Shown: piece by piece, positions 54,525 through 63,061 of the stretch
Numbering within the stretch: position 1 is the stretch's first letter
Layout of the letters: every line of letters begins with the position of its first letter
DNA from: Hyphomonas sp.
GTDB taxonomy: Bacteria > Pseudomonadota > Alphaproteobacteria > Caulobacterales > Hyphomonadaceae
Direction: 5' to 3'
Length of the DNA: 64,000 nt
Assembly: GCF_013823385.1 (NCBI RefSeq)
Contig: NZ_PNMA01000013.1
Location: 33,956 to 97,955 of the forward strand
Position numbers and translations under genes: made by a program
The notes under the pieces: model-generated
What the model was told of the DNA's origin: nothing
Database searches by the model: none
What the model saw: the letters and a program-made list of their open reading frames with translations, nothing else

Positions 54525-54563
54525 GGGGACATCCTTTTATATACGGGGGCGTGGACTGTGTTG

Positions 54564-54592
54564 AATATAGCACACTCTCTTCGCGGTCGCAA
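54564..54592 (-). promoter_or_regulatory. Sigma-70 promoter of the phasin gene
   Basis: On the minus strand TTGCGA (54587-54592) and TATATT (54564-54569) are separated by exactly 17 bp, with an A/T-rich stretch upstream of the -35. The start point would fall at about 54557, roughly 33 bases before the ATG. Confidence 0.65.
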
Positions 54593-54680
54593 TAAATTTT
54601 GTGCGCCGCAACATTAATCATTTAGCACGGGATTTGCATCGCCGCTGGAAATTACAAAACATTGAGCCGCTCATCCTGCG

Positions 54681-54695
54681 TTAAGCAGTGGTCAA
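54681..54695 (+). promoter_or_regulatory. Possible CtrA-type site upstream of dacA-like gene
   Basis: TTAA-gcagtgg-TCAA, one mismatch from the CtrA motif TTAA-N7-TTAA. A single isolated match; weak. Confidence 0.25.
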
Positions 54696-54765
54696 TAGAA
54701 TTGGCCGAATCTAGGGTGGTCCTGGATGGTCCGGGGGGCGTGTTTAGTTCTGGAGGGTGCCGCTT

Positions 54766-56058
54766 ATGGCAGCAGTAGTCTGGTCCCGTGCATTCCGCGG
54801 GTCCGCCATCGCCGCCTCAGTAACCATTACCGCCGCCGTCATGGCGCCGGCTGCGCATGCTGAGAAATACGCCGCAATCGTCGTCGATGCAGATACCGGT
54901 GAAGTGCTGCACGCACGCAACCAGGATGATCCGCGCTATCCGGCCTCGCTCACCAAGGTGATGACGCTCTACCTGCTGTTCGATGCCCTCGATGCCGGTG
55001 AGGTCAAGCTCACCGACAAGATCACCGTCTCGCGCAATGCAGCGGCCCAGCCGCCCTCGAACCTGCGCCTGAAGGCGGGCGACAAGATTTCCGTGGAAGA
55101 CGCGATCTACGCCCTCACCACCAAATCGGCCAATGATGTGGCCGCGGCCGTGGCCGAATTCCTCGGCGGCTCGGAGCGCAAGTTCGCCGCGAAGATGACG
55201 GACAAGGCGCGCGATCTGGGCCTGTCCAACACCACCTTCCGCAACGCCTCCGGCCTGCCCGATACAGCGCAGCTCTCCACCGCGCGCGACCTGGCCATCC
55301 TCGCCGACGCGCTCCTCGACAACCACGCTTCCTATTACCACTATTTCCAGACCCAGCGCTTCAGCTGGGGCGGGATGACCTATAAGAGCCACAACAATCT
55401 CATCGGCGCGGTCAATGGCGTGGATGGCATCAAGACCGGCTACACCCGCGCCTCGGGCTTCAATCTGATGACCTCGGCTGAGCGGGATGGCCGCCGCGTG
55501 ATTGCCATCATGCTGGGCGGCGCATCGGCCAAGTCACGCGACGCGCATGTCACCGAACTCGTCGAAGCCGCTTTCGTCTCCCTCGGCCAGACGCCGGAGC
55601 TGATCGATCCGAACACGAAGCTCATGTCTTTTGCGGCCCTCAACACGCCGCTGAACCCGAACGCTGCCGCCGAGCCGATGCTCAATGGCCGCCCGCTGAG
55701 CGCGATCCTGGCAGAACAGGCTGGCGCCCAGTCAGCCGAAGTCCTGCCTGAGCCGGAATTTGCGGAAGGCGACATCAGCGAATCGCTCCCGGCGCGGGAA
55801 GTGGTGCCTGAAATCGCCAAGGCGCCGGAGCCCAAGGTCCGGGAGTTCAAGGCCCCTGAGTATAACGTGCCCAACGCGCTGACGGTTTCGGGATACCAGC
55901 AGGCCCAGACGGGCGTTTCGGCAAGCGCGCCGAAGGTCGTTCCGGCCGCGACGCCCAACGGCCTCACCGTGTCTGAGTATGAAGCAACCCAGGCGGCCCG
56001 TGCGGCCGCTGCCCAGGCGGTACAGGACTATACCCGCCGCCAGTTGCGCCGCCGCTGA
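54766..56058 (+). CDS. D-alanyl-D-alanine carboxypeptidase (S11, DacA-like)
   Basis: Periplasmic peptidoglycan carboxypeptidase. The three penicillin-binding motifs are S61-L-T-K64, S121-A-N123 and K223-T-G225. Signal peptide to about residue 33. The C-terminal third (about 290-430) is a low-complexity Pro/Ala/Glu region with a repeated unit (NALTVSGYQQAQT, NGLTVSEYEATQA) and a basic end (RRQLRRR), in place of the amphipathic anchor usual in DacA. ATG 54766 is favoured over GTG 54757 because GGAGGG is nine bases before it. A TTAA-N7-TCAA element lies about 80 bp upstream. Confidence 0.9.
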   Translation: MAAVVWSRAFRGSAIAASVTITAAVMAPAAHAEKYAAIVVDADTGEVLHARNQDDPRYPASLTKVMTLYLLFDALDAGEVKLTDKITVSRNAAAQPPSNLRLKAGDKISVEDAIYALTTKSANDVAAAVAEFLGGSERKFAAKMTDKARDLGLSNTTFRNASGLPDTAQLSTARDLAILADALLDNHASYYHYFQTQRFSWGGMTYKSHNNLIGAVNGVDGIKTGYTRASGFNLMTSAERDGRRVIAIMLGGASAKSRDAHVTELVEAAFVSLGQTPELIDPNTKLMSFAALNTPLNPNAAAEPMLNGRPLSAILAEQAGAQSAEVLPEPEFAEGDISESLPAREVVPEIAKAPEPKVREFKAPEYNVPNALTVSGYQQAQTGVSASAPKVVPAATPNGLTVSEYEATQAARAAAAQAVQDYTRRQLRRR

Positions 56059-56149
56059 TCACCGGCGCCCTCCGGGGCGCTGGCCTGCGGGGGTTGAAGC
56101 CACCGCCGATTTCTAGGACAAGGCCGCTGACCAGCCTGGTGAGTGGAGT

Positions 56150-57124
56150 TTGCCTGCCTTGACCACCCAATCCGATCTTGATCTTGCCCGGAATGTCATC
56201 CGCACAGAGCGGGACGCGCTCGAAAAGCTGGAACAGGCCATCGGCCCCTCGATGGAGCAGGCGGTCAATGCCATCCTGGCGACCGACCGGCATGTGATCG
56301 TGGCCGGGGTCGGCAAGTCGGGCCATATCGGCCAGAAGATCGCCGCCAGCCTTGCCTCCACCGGCACGCCCTCCTTCTTCCTTCACCCGACCGAGGCCAG
56401 CCATGGCGATCTCGGCATGATCGTGCCGGGCTCGGTCGTGATCGCGATTTCCTATTCCGGCGAAAGCCGCGAGCTGATCGACCTGCTGCGCTACTGCAAG
56501 AGCAATGCGATCCCGCTGATCGGCATGACCCGCGCCCGCGAATCGACCCTCGGCCGCTATGCCGATGTGCTGCTGGAAATGCCGACCGTGCCGGAAGCCT
56601 GCCCGAATGGCCTGGCGCCCACCTCGTCCACGACAATGGCGCTCGCCCTCGGCGACGCGCTGACCATCGTGCTGATGGCGCGGCGCGGCTTCTCGCGTGA
56701 GGATTTCGGCTCCCGCCATCCCGGCGGCAAGCTCGGCCGCACCCTCCAGACCGCCGGCGACTATGTCAGCGAACAGAAAGATCCCCTGCCGCTGACCGGC
56801 AGCGATGCCAGCTTTGCCCAGCTGGTGATTGCTGTGTCCGAGGGGCGCAAGGGCTGTGTCGGCATTGTGGACGCCAACGGCCGGCTGATCGGCATGGTCA
56901 CCGACGGGGACCTGCGCCGCACCATGCTGGCGGGTCAGACCCAGGCGGGCGCGCTGGAGGTGATGACCCCGCGCCCGCGCACGATCGATCCAGCCGCGCG
57001 GATGATGAGCGTCATCAAGAACTTCAGCGAAAACCGCATCTCGAACGCCTTCGTCGTGGATGAGGCGGGCAAGCCGCTCGGCCTGATCGACATGAAAGAC
57101 CTGCTCGCCGAAGGCTATGTCTGA
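56150..57124 (+). CDS. kdsD: D-arabinose-5-phosphate isomerase (KpsF/GutQ family)
   Basis: Makes arabinose 5-phosphate for KDO and so for LPS. It has an N-terminal SIS domain (GVGKSGHIGQKIAASLASTG, SYSGESREL, ATSSTT-type PTSSTTMALALGDAL), the RHPGGKLGR block with its conserved His, and two C-terminal CBS domains (about 205-325). 324 residues. The start is TTG 56150 or TTG 56159; the second has better spacing from GGAG. It follows the carboxypeptidase by about 90 bp on the same strand. Confidence 0.9.
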   Translation: MPALTTQSDLDLARNVIRTERDALEKLEQAIGPSMEQAVNAILATDRHVIVAGVGKSGHIGQKIAASLASTGTPSFFLHPTEASHGDLGMIVPGSVVIAISYSGESRELIDLLRYCKSNAIPLIGMTRARESTLGRYADVLLEMPTVPEACPNGLAPTSSTTMALALGDALTIVLMARRGFSREDFGSRHPGGKLGRTLQTAGDYVSEQKDPLPLTGSDASFAQLVIAVSEGRKGCVGIVDANGRLIGMVTDGDLRRTMLAGQTQAGALEVMTPRPRTIDPAARMMSVIKNFSENRISNAFVVDEAGKPLGLIDMKDLLAEGYV

Positions 57125-57132
57125 CGCGAAAA

Positions 57133-57158
57133 GGCGCCCTGACCGATCTCAGGGCGCC
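57133..57158. terminator. Terminator between kdsD and the SIMPL gene
   Basis: A perfect 10-bp stem GGCGCCCTGA/TCAGGGCGCC with a six-base loop. The best T-run (CTTTT) is on the minus strand, so it mainly serves the SIMPL gene. Confidence 0.8.
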
Positions 57159-57171
57159 TCGTTCACCCTGC

Positions 57172-57957
57172 CTATTTCGTCAGCTCAAACAGCACGCTGA
57201 CATTGGCCGTGACGCCAACTTCGCCGCCGGCAACGGGGGTCGATTCCATCATGCCGTCGGCCATCGCCATGCGGGCCATCTGCGGCATCGGCTGCGGGCT
57301 GTATTCATACCCCTCGCTGATCGTCACGATACGGGCCACGCGCAGGCCAGCTGCGGCGGCATAAAGCTCAGCCTTGGCAATGGCATCCTTCATCGCCTTG
57401 GACCGCGCCTCATTGCGCACGTCCTTGTCGTCATCGATGCCAAAGCTGACGCCCGAAAGCGTGTTGCCGCCGGCCGAGACCAGCCCGTCCAGCGTATCGC
57501 CCAGGCGGGCCAGATCCCGAACGCGCACCGTCACCTGATTCGAAGCGACATAGCCGGCCAGCTTCTGCACGCCGCGCTTCATGCCGTCACGGCCTGCGGT
57601 CTCCACATAGTCATAGCGCGGCTGGAGGCTGAGACCGGACGTCTGCATGTCACGGTCGGCGATTCCGGCGGCGCGCAGGGCCACGAACACGCCGTTCATG
57701 GCGGCGGCCTGAGCGGCCATGGCCTCCTTTGCGGTGGCGCGTTCTTCGGTGACGCCTGCGGTGATGAAGGCAATGTCCGGAGCCCGGTCAACGCGGGCTT
57801 CGGCGGAAATCTGAAGGGTGGTTTCAGGCTGGATCGAGTTGGGGTGGTACATCTGCGTGCTCCCGGCAGGCGCGGTGTAAGCGGCGGCGCCCTGCGCGCA
57901 AGCGGCGGGCGCCATGGCCAGAACCAGCGCAATGGCAGACAAAGTTGCATGTTTCAT
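57172..57957 (-). CDS. Secreted SIMPL-domain (DUF541, YggE-like) protein
   Basis: A 261-residue periplasmic protein with a signal peptide (HATLSAIALVLAMAPAACA) and a SIMPL domain (about 48-261). Conserved parts are ISAEARVDRAPDIAFITAGVTEERATAKEAM, GIADRDMQTSGLSLQPRYDY and the C-terminal VTANVSVLFELTK. E. coli YggE lowers oxidative stress; no mechanism is known. Cleavage after AACA leaves no lipobox at the right place. Divergent from the tRNA gene. Confidence 0.9.
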   Translation of the reverse strand: MKHATLSAIALVLAMAPAACAQGAAAYTAPAGSTQMYHPNSIQPETTLQISAEARVDRAPDIAFITAGVTEERATAKEAMAAQAAAMNGVFVALRAAGIADRDMQTSGLSLQPRYDYVETAGRDGMKRGVQKLAGYVASNQVTVRVRDLARLGDTLDGLVSAGGNTLSGVSFGIDDDKDVRNEARSKAMKDAIAKAELYAAAAGLRVARIVTISEGYEYSPQPMPQMARMAMADGMMESTPVAGGEVGVTANVSVLFELTK

Positions 57958-58059
57958 GGTGAATGACCTCATAAGCCCGAGAATTGGGTCTGTCTGTCTT
58001 CTCTGCCGAAGAAGGCCGTTGCGTGGCAAGCCTGCGGCCCTTAAACGACATCCCCGGTG

Positions 58060-58136
58060 GGGCCTGTAGCTCAGTTGGTTAGAGCGGACCGCTCATAACG
58101 GTTTGGTCGCAGGTTCAAGTCCTGCCGGGCCCACCA
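58060..58136 (+). tRNA. tRNA-Ile2 (anticodon CAT, lysidine-modified)
   Basis: A 77-base tRNA with encoded CCA. The acceptor GGGCCTG pairs with CGGGCCC; D-arm GCTC..GAGC; anticodon stem GACCG/CGGTT around loop CTCATAA (anticodon CAT); T-arm GCAGG-TTCAAGT-CCTGC. C4-G69 and C5-G68 in the acceptor are the pairs TilS reads, and the variable region TTGGTCGC matches tRNA-Ile2 in E. coli. Thus Ile (AUA) by lysidine at C34 is preferred over elongator Met. Confidence 0.85.
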
Positions 58137-58340
58137 TCCCCCCTTCCGCCGGATCGCCTGCAATGAGTACAGGATGCACGGCAAAGGCGGTTTCTGCCCC
58201 AACTCTGCCACGGAATTGCTCTATTTCGGTCCGAAAGAATTGACCTGTGATACCGGGTTTGAATCTTTGCGTTTTCAGACCCAAGGTGGCAGAACCCGGG
58301 TGGTTCGTTTCATACGAACGAGTGTGAGGGAGTATCAGAC

Positions 58341-60236
58341 GTGACACCTAGAGACGCCGCCCGGCGTGCCATAGCCTTGACGCTCACGTTTGACATCGCA
58401 ATGGCCGGCGTTGCGATGACGGCCGCCAATCTTGATACATATTTCAGCCAGGAATCCACAACCATCCCGTTCAATCTTCAGGGATGGCTGCTCAGCACGG
58501 CGGCGTTCATGCTCGCCGCAGCCGCCGCGCTCGTGCTCGGCGGCATCCACCGCCAGGTGTGGCGCCACATGGGCGCGCCCGATGCCTGGCGCCTTGTGCA
58601 GATCATTGCGCTGACCGTTCTGTTCTATCTGCCCGTGATGGTGTCGCTGAATGGCGCGCTGACATCCCCAGTGCCCACCCTGCTGCTCGGCATCGGCTTC
58701 TGGACCATCGCGCTCTTCGGTGGACGGATGATTGCGCGCTGGCGCTCGACGCAGCGCCCGATGCAGATTTTCCAGCAATTGCCCAAGGACGGCCAGCCGA
58801 TCCTTCTGCTCGGCAACCAGGACAGCTGGATCGATGTTCTGCGCCGCCTTGAAGGGCGCGATTCCGATCAGGCCGTACGCGTGCTGGGCCTTGTCGAGAT
58901 GGACGCGCATGAGCCTGGCCGGGCCGTGCGCGGCGTGCCGATTCTCGGCAGCCTCAAGGAACTCAGTGACATCATCGAAATCATGGTCCTGCGCTATGGC
59001 GAAACGCCGTGGGTGGCGCTCACCGGCACGGCGCGCGCGCCGGCGGTCATGCTGCAGGTTCTGGAAGTCACCTCCCGCCACGGCGCCGAAATCATGGCGC
59101 TGGGCCATGACGCCGCCGCCCAGGTGCTCGAGCCGCTGCGCCCGGCTGATCTGCTCGCCCGCCCCGAACGCCATCTCGATATGCAGCCCGTGCGCAGCAT
59201 CCTGACCGGCGCCCGCGTCCTCGTCACGGGCGGGGGTGGCTCCATCGGTTCGGAACTCGTGCGCCAGGTCGCGCGTGAAACCCCCGCCGAACTGACCGTC
59301 ATCGATTTCTCCGAATACAATCTCTACCAGATCGAGATGGAGCTGAAGCGCCACTGGCCGAAGCTGAAGATCAACTGTCATCTCGGCGACATTCGCGACG
59401 AAGCCCGCATGCTCGACATCTTCATGACGGCGCGGCCCGATACGGTGATCCACGCTGCGGCGCTGAAACATGTGCCGCTGATGGAGCGCCATGCCTGCGA
59501 AGCGATCCTGACGAATGTGGCCGGCGCGCGCATCGCGGCCCAGTCTGCCGTAGCCGCCGGCGCCCAGCGCTTCGTCTTCATCTCGACCGACAAGGCTGTG
59601 GACCCGGACAATGTGATGGGCGCCACCAAACGCCTTGCCGAGCTTTGCATCGCGCGGATCCTGGCCGATTCCGGCATGGCCGGCGCCATGGTGCGCTTCG
59701 GCAATGTGCTGGGCTCGTCGGGTTCGGTGGTGCCGCTGTTCGAGCGCCAGATCGCCCAGGGCGGCCCGGTCACCATCACCGATCCGGACGCAACGCGCTT
59801 CTTCATGACCATCGAGGAAGCCTCTGCCCTCGTGCTGCAGGCGGCGGCGCTGCAGGAGAAAACCGGCGAAGCCGGCCTCTACGTGCTCGACATGGGCGAC
59901 CCGATCCCGATCCGCCAGCTCGCCGAGACGATGATCCGCCTCAAGGGCAAGGTGCCTTATGTCGACATCGCCATCGAAACGATGGGCCTGCGCGAAGGCG
60001 AGAAGCTGCACGAAGAACTGACCTATCCGCATGAAGCGCTGCTGCCGACGCGGATCAGCGGCGTGCATCAGGTCTGTTACGAGGCCACGCCCAACGAGCT
60101 GTTCAACAAGCAGGTGCTGCAGCTGATCGAAACTGCCCGCACCCATCAGCCTGCCGAAGCCGTCCGCCTGCTCGGCGTGCTGGTGCCCGAATATGGCTCG
60201 GAACGCGCCGAACTTCTCTATCGCAAGCTCGCCTGA
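58341..60236 (+). CDS. Nucleoside-diphosphate-sugar 4,6-dehydratase/epimerase, WbpM/FlaA1-like
   Basis: A large membrane-anchored enzyme of 631 residues that makes precursors of surface polysaccharides, typically UDP-GlcNAc 4,6-dehydratase activity. Four N-terminal helices (about 10-130) are followed by a CoA-binding-like domain and an SDR domain: NAD loop VTGGGGSIGSE (295-305) and catalytic segment S415-T-D-K418. The Tyr of the classical YxxxK is replaced, leaving K418, as is usual in this family (membrane WbpM type). The start is GTG 58341. It follows the tRNA by about 200 bp. Confidence 0.9.
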   Translation: MTPRDAARRAIALTLTFDIAMAGVAMTAANLDTYFSQESTTIPFNLQGWLLSTAAFMLAAAAALVLGGIHRQVWRHMGAPDAWRLVQIIALTVLFYLPVMVSLNGALTSPVPTLLLGIGFWTIALFGGRMIARWRSTQRPMQIFQQLPKDGQPILLLGNQDSWIDVLRRLEGRDSDQAVRVLGLVEMDAHEPGRAVRGVPILGSLKELSDIIEIMVLRYGETPWVALTGTARAPAVMLQVLEVTSRHGAEIMALGHDAAAQVLEPLRPADLLARPERHLDMQPVRSILTGARVLVTGGGGSIGSELVRQVARETPAELTVIDFSEYNLYQIEMELKRHWPKLKINCHLGDIRDEARMLDIFMTARPDTVIHAAALKHVPLMERHACEAILTNVAGARIAAQSAVAAGAQRFVFISTDKAVDPDNVMGATKRLAELCIARILADSGMAGAMVRFGNVLGSSGSVVPLFERQIAQGGPVTITDPDATRFFMTIEEASALVLQAAALQEKTGEAGLYVLDMGDPIPIRQLAETMIRLKGKVPYVDIAIETMGLREGEKLHEELTYPHEALLPTRISGVHQVCYEATPNELFNKQVLQLIETARTHQPAEAVRLLGVLVPEYGSERAELLYRKLA

Positions 60237-60322
60237 CGCCTTGCCATAAAAAAGGGGCGCCGTTGAAAGCGCCCCAGGTCAAGAGAGTCGAGTCACGTTT
60301 CAGGCCATGCGGCCCTGCCCGC

Positions 60323-60658
60323 TTACACATCCACCAGCGGCACGAAGCTGCCATAGATCATGCGGCCCATATCCGCGCCCACCGTATGCGGACCAAATTC
60401 CTGCATCCGCGGATCTGCCATCACCTTTTCCCAGCCGGCATCGCGCGCGGCCTTGTCCTTCCAGTTGATCCAGGAAATCACGACCGCCTCATCCGGCTTG
60501 CGCAGCACGGCCGTGTGGAAGTCGTTCACCTGGCCCTCAGGCAGGTTGTCTCCCCAGGCATCGACCACCGAAATCGCGCCATATTCCTTGAACAGATCAG
60601 CCATCTTTTCGGACGCCGCCGTATAGGCTTCCCGCTTGTCTGCCGGCACCGGCATCAC
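60323..60658 (-). CDS. DUF1428 family protein, second copy
   Basis: A 111-residue protein of the DUF1428 family (dimeric ferredoxin-like fold, function unknown). It starts MPVPADKREAYTAASEKMADLFKEYGAISVVDAWGDNLPEG. The normal family N-terminus Y-x-D-G-F-V is encoded in frame just upstream (YDGTV) but lies before any usable start and inside the end of the previous gene. The start is GTG 60658 or ATG 60655, overlapping the upstream TGA. It seems to be a truncated tandem duplicate. Last gene of the six-gene operon. Confidence 0.8.
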   Translation of the reverse strand: MMPVPADKREAYTAASEKMADLFKEYGAISVVDAWGDNLPEGQVNDFHTAVLRKPDEAVVISWINWKDKAARDAGWEKVMADPRMQEFGPHTVGADMGRMIYGSFVPLVDV

Positions 60659-61038
60659 CGTGCCATCATATAGCCGGTCTTCACCAGCGGATCGCCCACA
60701 ATGGTCTGGAAGCCGCCAATGATCATCCGTTTGCCATCAAATGGCATCTCCGGCATCGGCTGGCCCTGCATGTCGGCCATCATCTTCTGCTCGGCCTCGT
60801 CGCTGGTCTTCTTGTCCGGCCACACGATCCAGGAGAACAGCGATGTCTCGTCCTCCTTGCGCATCACCGCAGAGTTGATCGAGTTGATCTTGCCATCGGG
60901 CACCTCATCGCCCCAGCCTTCCACCATGCTGAGGGCGCCATAGCCCTTGAACATCGGCCAGGCCTCTTCGGCCTGCTTGCGATAGGCGTCCCTGTTCGCG
61001 GTCGGCGCCGCCAGCAGAAATCCGCTTACATAGGTCAT
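60655..61038 (-). CDS. DUF1428 family protein, first copy
   Basis: A 127-residue member of the same family as the next gene, starting with the complete TYVSGFLLAAPTANRDAYRKQAEEAW. The shared pattern is YGALSMVEGWGDEVPDGKINSINSAVMRKEDE...SWIVWPDKK. Its C-terminal ~10 codons cover the ancestral N-terminus of copy two. It follows the VOC gene by 12 bp. Confidence 0.82.
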   Translation of the reverse strand: MTYVSGFLLAAPTANRDAYRKQAEEAWPMFKGYGALSMVEGWGDEVPDGKINSINSAVMRKEDETSLFSWIVWPDKKTSDEAEQKMMADMQGQPMPEMPFDGKRMIIGGFQTIVGDPLVKTGYMMAR

Positions 61039-61050
61039 TGCATTTACTCC

Positions 61051-61539
61051 TTACTGCATCCCGTCCATTGCCGCCTTCGCGGCAGCTTGCATTTCCTCAG
61101 GAGATTTGGGCGGCCAGACGGGCGTGGCGATCGACCAGTGATGGCCGAACGGATCTTCCAAAACGCCGTAGCGATCCCCCCAGAACTGGTCTTCCACCGG
61201 CATCACGATCTTCGCGCCCGCCTTCACGGCGCGGGCTGCAAGGGCGTCCACATCATCCACCATCAGATGAATGATCACTGCCGTGCCGCCATAGTGTTTC
61301 GGCGAATGCCCGCCCATCTCCGGGTACGCATCATTCAGCATGATCATGGCGCCATTCAGGCGTATCGCGGCATGCAGCAGGCGCCCGTCCGGGCCTGGCA
61401 GGCGCATCATCTCCTCGGCGCCGAAGGCCGCCTTGTAGAACTCGATCGCCTCGCTTGCGCCCTCACAGACAAGGTGCGGCGAGATCAGCCCTATTCCCAT
61501 TTCCGCGGCAATCTCCGCCACGGGCACTCTTCCCGTCAT
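61051..61539 (-). CDS. VOC family protein (glyoxalase-like, PhnB type)
   Basis: A 162-residue protein of the vicinal-oxygen-chelate fold: ISPHLVCEGASEAIEFYKAAFGAEEMMR, GPDGRLLHAAIRLNGAMIMLND and the end VEDQFWGDRYGVLEDPFGHHWSIATP, a typical PhnB/glyoxalase-like pattern. The metal and substrate are unknown. The C-terminal tail (PPKSPEEMQAAAKAAMDGM) is helical. Fourth gene in the operon. Confidence 0.88.
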   Translation of the reverse strand: MTGRVPVAEIAAEMGIGLISPHLVCEGASEAIEFYKAAFGAEEMMRLPGPDGRLLHAAIRLNGAMIMLNDAYPEMGGHSPKHYGGTAVIIHLMVDDVDALAARAVKAGAKIVMPVEDQFWGDRYGVLEDPFGHHWSIATPVWPPKSPEEMQAAAKAAMDGMQ

Positions 61540-61581
61540 GACCCGGATATCCTTCTTCCGTACAAGGTTTTTTCCATAAGG

Positions 61582-61791
61582 TTATTTCATGCCGGCCTTG
61601 TGCGCCGCCACCAGGGCGTTGGCGTGGCCATGGCCGAGGCCGTGCTCTGATTTGAGCGCCGCCACGATCTCCATATGTTTTGCGCCCGCCATGCCATCGA
61701 TAATGCCCATCCAGTGGCTGACCGGCTTGCCATATGTCTTCTCGATGGAGGGAAAATAGGAGGCGGGCCCCTTTACCCTGGTCTCGCTCAT
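61582..61791 (-). CDS. DUF4287 domain protein
   Basis: A 69-residue protein whose sequence GPASYFPSIEKTYGKPVSHWMGIIDG and HMEIVAALKSEHGLGHGHANALVAAHKAG is characteristic of DUF4287, small proteins often found next to DUF1428, VOC and AHSA1 genes. The start overlaps the upstream VOC stop (ATGA). The role is unknown. Confidence 0.85.
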   Translation of the reverse strand: MSETRVKGPASYFPSIEKTYGKPVSHWMGIIDGMAGAKHMEIVAALKSEHGLGHGHANALVAAHKAGMK

Positions 61792-62270
61792 GGCACGGCC
61801 TCCCCGGCGAAGGCCGCCTGGATCCCGGCAATGTCGATCTTGCGCATCTGCATCATCGCCTGCTGCGCCCGGCGCCCGGCGGCCTGATCCGCGTCGCAGA
61901 TCAGCTTCGGCAGGATCTCCGGCACGATCTGCCAGGCCACGCCATACCGGTCTTCCAGCCAGCCGCACATGCTCTCCTGCCCGCCGCCGTCCAGCAGCGC
62001 GGCCCAGAGACGGTCGGTCTCGGCCTGGTCTTTCGTCAGCACAGAGATGGAAGCGGCCGGCGTCAGCTTGTACATGGGCCCGCCGGTCAGGATCATCATC
62101 GGCGCGCCCGAAAGCGTAAACTCCACCACCATCGGATCGGCCGCATTGCCGTGTTCGAACACGCCGTCAATCCGGCTATCGGGCAGCAGCGACACATAGA
62201 ATTCCGCCGCCTTCAGGCCGTCTTTCTGAAACCAGAAACAGGGCCGCACCTTCTTCTCAAGACCTGCCAT
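61788..62270 (-). CDS. VOC family protein (3-demethylubiquinone methyltransferase-like)
   Basis: A 160-residue VOC-fold protein of the PhnB_like/3-dmu-9_3-mt group: KVRPCFWFQKDGLKAAEFYVSLLPDSRI, FTLSGAPMMILTGGP and the end CGWLEDRYGVAWQIVPEIL. The old annotation as methyltransferase is misleading; the fold is a small dimeric hydrolase/isomerase type. ATG 62270 has AGGAGG; the frame starts two codons earlier. It follows GST by 11 bp. Confidence 0.88.
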   Translation of the reverse strand: MAGLEKKVRPCFWFQKDGLKAAEFYVSLLPDSRIDGVFEHGNAADPMVVEFTLSGAPMMILTGGPMYKLTPAASISVLTKDQAETDRLWAALLDGGGQESMCGWLEDRYGVAWQIVPEILPKLICDADQAAGRRAQQAMMQMRKIDIAGIQAAFAGEAVP

Positions 62271-62281
62271 GAACACCTCCT

Positions 62282-62938
62282 TCAGACTGGCGCCGGCTCA
62301 TGCGCCGCAAACACCTTGAGCTGGGCTTCCAGCGCCCGCGTGAAGGCCGGGCGCGCGGTGCACCGCTCGCAATAGGCCGCCAGATCGGGGAAACGCTCAA
62401 ATCCGCCATCGCGCTCAATCTCGCGCAGCACGCTCGCCATCAGCAGGTCGGCTGCGGTAAAACGCTCCGCCTCCAGATAATCCTTCCCCTTTAGCCAGCG
62501 CGAGAGCTGCTTCAGGCGCGCATTCATCATCGCCCGCGCGCTTTCCAGATAGCCTTCCGCCCAGGGCGCCTCGCCATGGAACAGCTGCGTGCCGGTCACA
62601 TTCGCCACATGCGGCTCGATGGAATTGAGCGCCGCAAAGGCCCAGCTCGTCACGCGCGCCCGCGCGGCCGCCTCCGCCGGCATCAGCGCCGGTGATCCTT
62701 CGGCGATGTGCAGCACAATCGCGCCGGATTCAAACAGCTCGCCTTCATCATCCCGGTACACCGGCACCTGCGCAAAGGGCTGGCGCGCCAGATGGTCCGG
62801 CTGCAGCTTCTGCTGATGATCGATCAGGCGTTCCGTATACGGCAATCCGGCCTCTTCCAGTGCCCAGCGCACGCGCAGATCCTTGACAAATCCCTGCGCA
62901 AAATCAGGCACCCATGTATAAGCGGTCACTTCCCGCAT
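62282..62938 (-). CDS. Glutathione S-transferase
   Basis: A 218-residue cytoplasmic GST. The N-terminal thioredoxin-like domain contains the FAQVPVY cis-Pro motif and FESGAIVLHIAEG; the C-terminal helical domain contains YLEAERFTAADLLMASVLREIERDG, the N-capping box. A Ser/Tyr catalytic residue in the first helix is not obvious. ATG 62938 has GGAGG five bases before it. First gene of the operon and divergent from the marR gene. Confidence 0.88.
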   Translation of the reverse strand: MREVTAYTWVPDFAQGFVKDLRVRWALEEAGLPYTERLIDHQQKLQPDHLARQPFAQVPVYRDDEGELFESGAIVLHIAEGSPALMPAEAAARARVTSWAFAALNSIEPHVANVTGTQLFHGEAPWAEGYLESARAMMNARLKQLSRWLKGKDYLEAERFTAADLLMASVLREIERDGGFERFPDLAAYCERCTARPAFTRALEAQLKVFAAHEPAPV

Positions 62939-63024
62939 CCTGTCCTCCATCATCCCATTGGCGGCGCGCGGCGCCTGCCCTGGGGCGTACCGGCCTGCCG
63001 CCGGAAGCTCCTGCGCGTTTCTCA

Positions 63025-63053
63025 TTGACAAATACGTTGATGTCAACATATTA
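63025..63053 (+). promoter_or_regulatory. Promoter with MarR-type palindromic operator
   Basis: The GTTGATGTCAAC palindrome at 63036-63047 (12 bp perfect, extended to ATA...TAT at 63032-63051) sits between the -35 TTGACA (63025-63030) and a -10-like ATATTA (63048-63053), spacing 17. This is exactly where a MarR-type repressor would block the marR promoter, and it also covers the divergent operon. Confidence 0.75.
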
Positions 63054-63061
63054 CTTTTGTC

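Noticed and set aside
58060..58136. Elongator tRNA-Met instead of tRNA-Ile2
   Set aside because: The anticodon is CAT in both, but C4-G69 and C5-G68 and the TTGGTCGC variable region fit tRNA-Ile2. It remains the less likely alternative.
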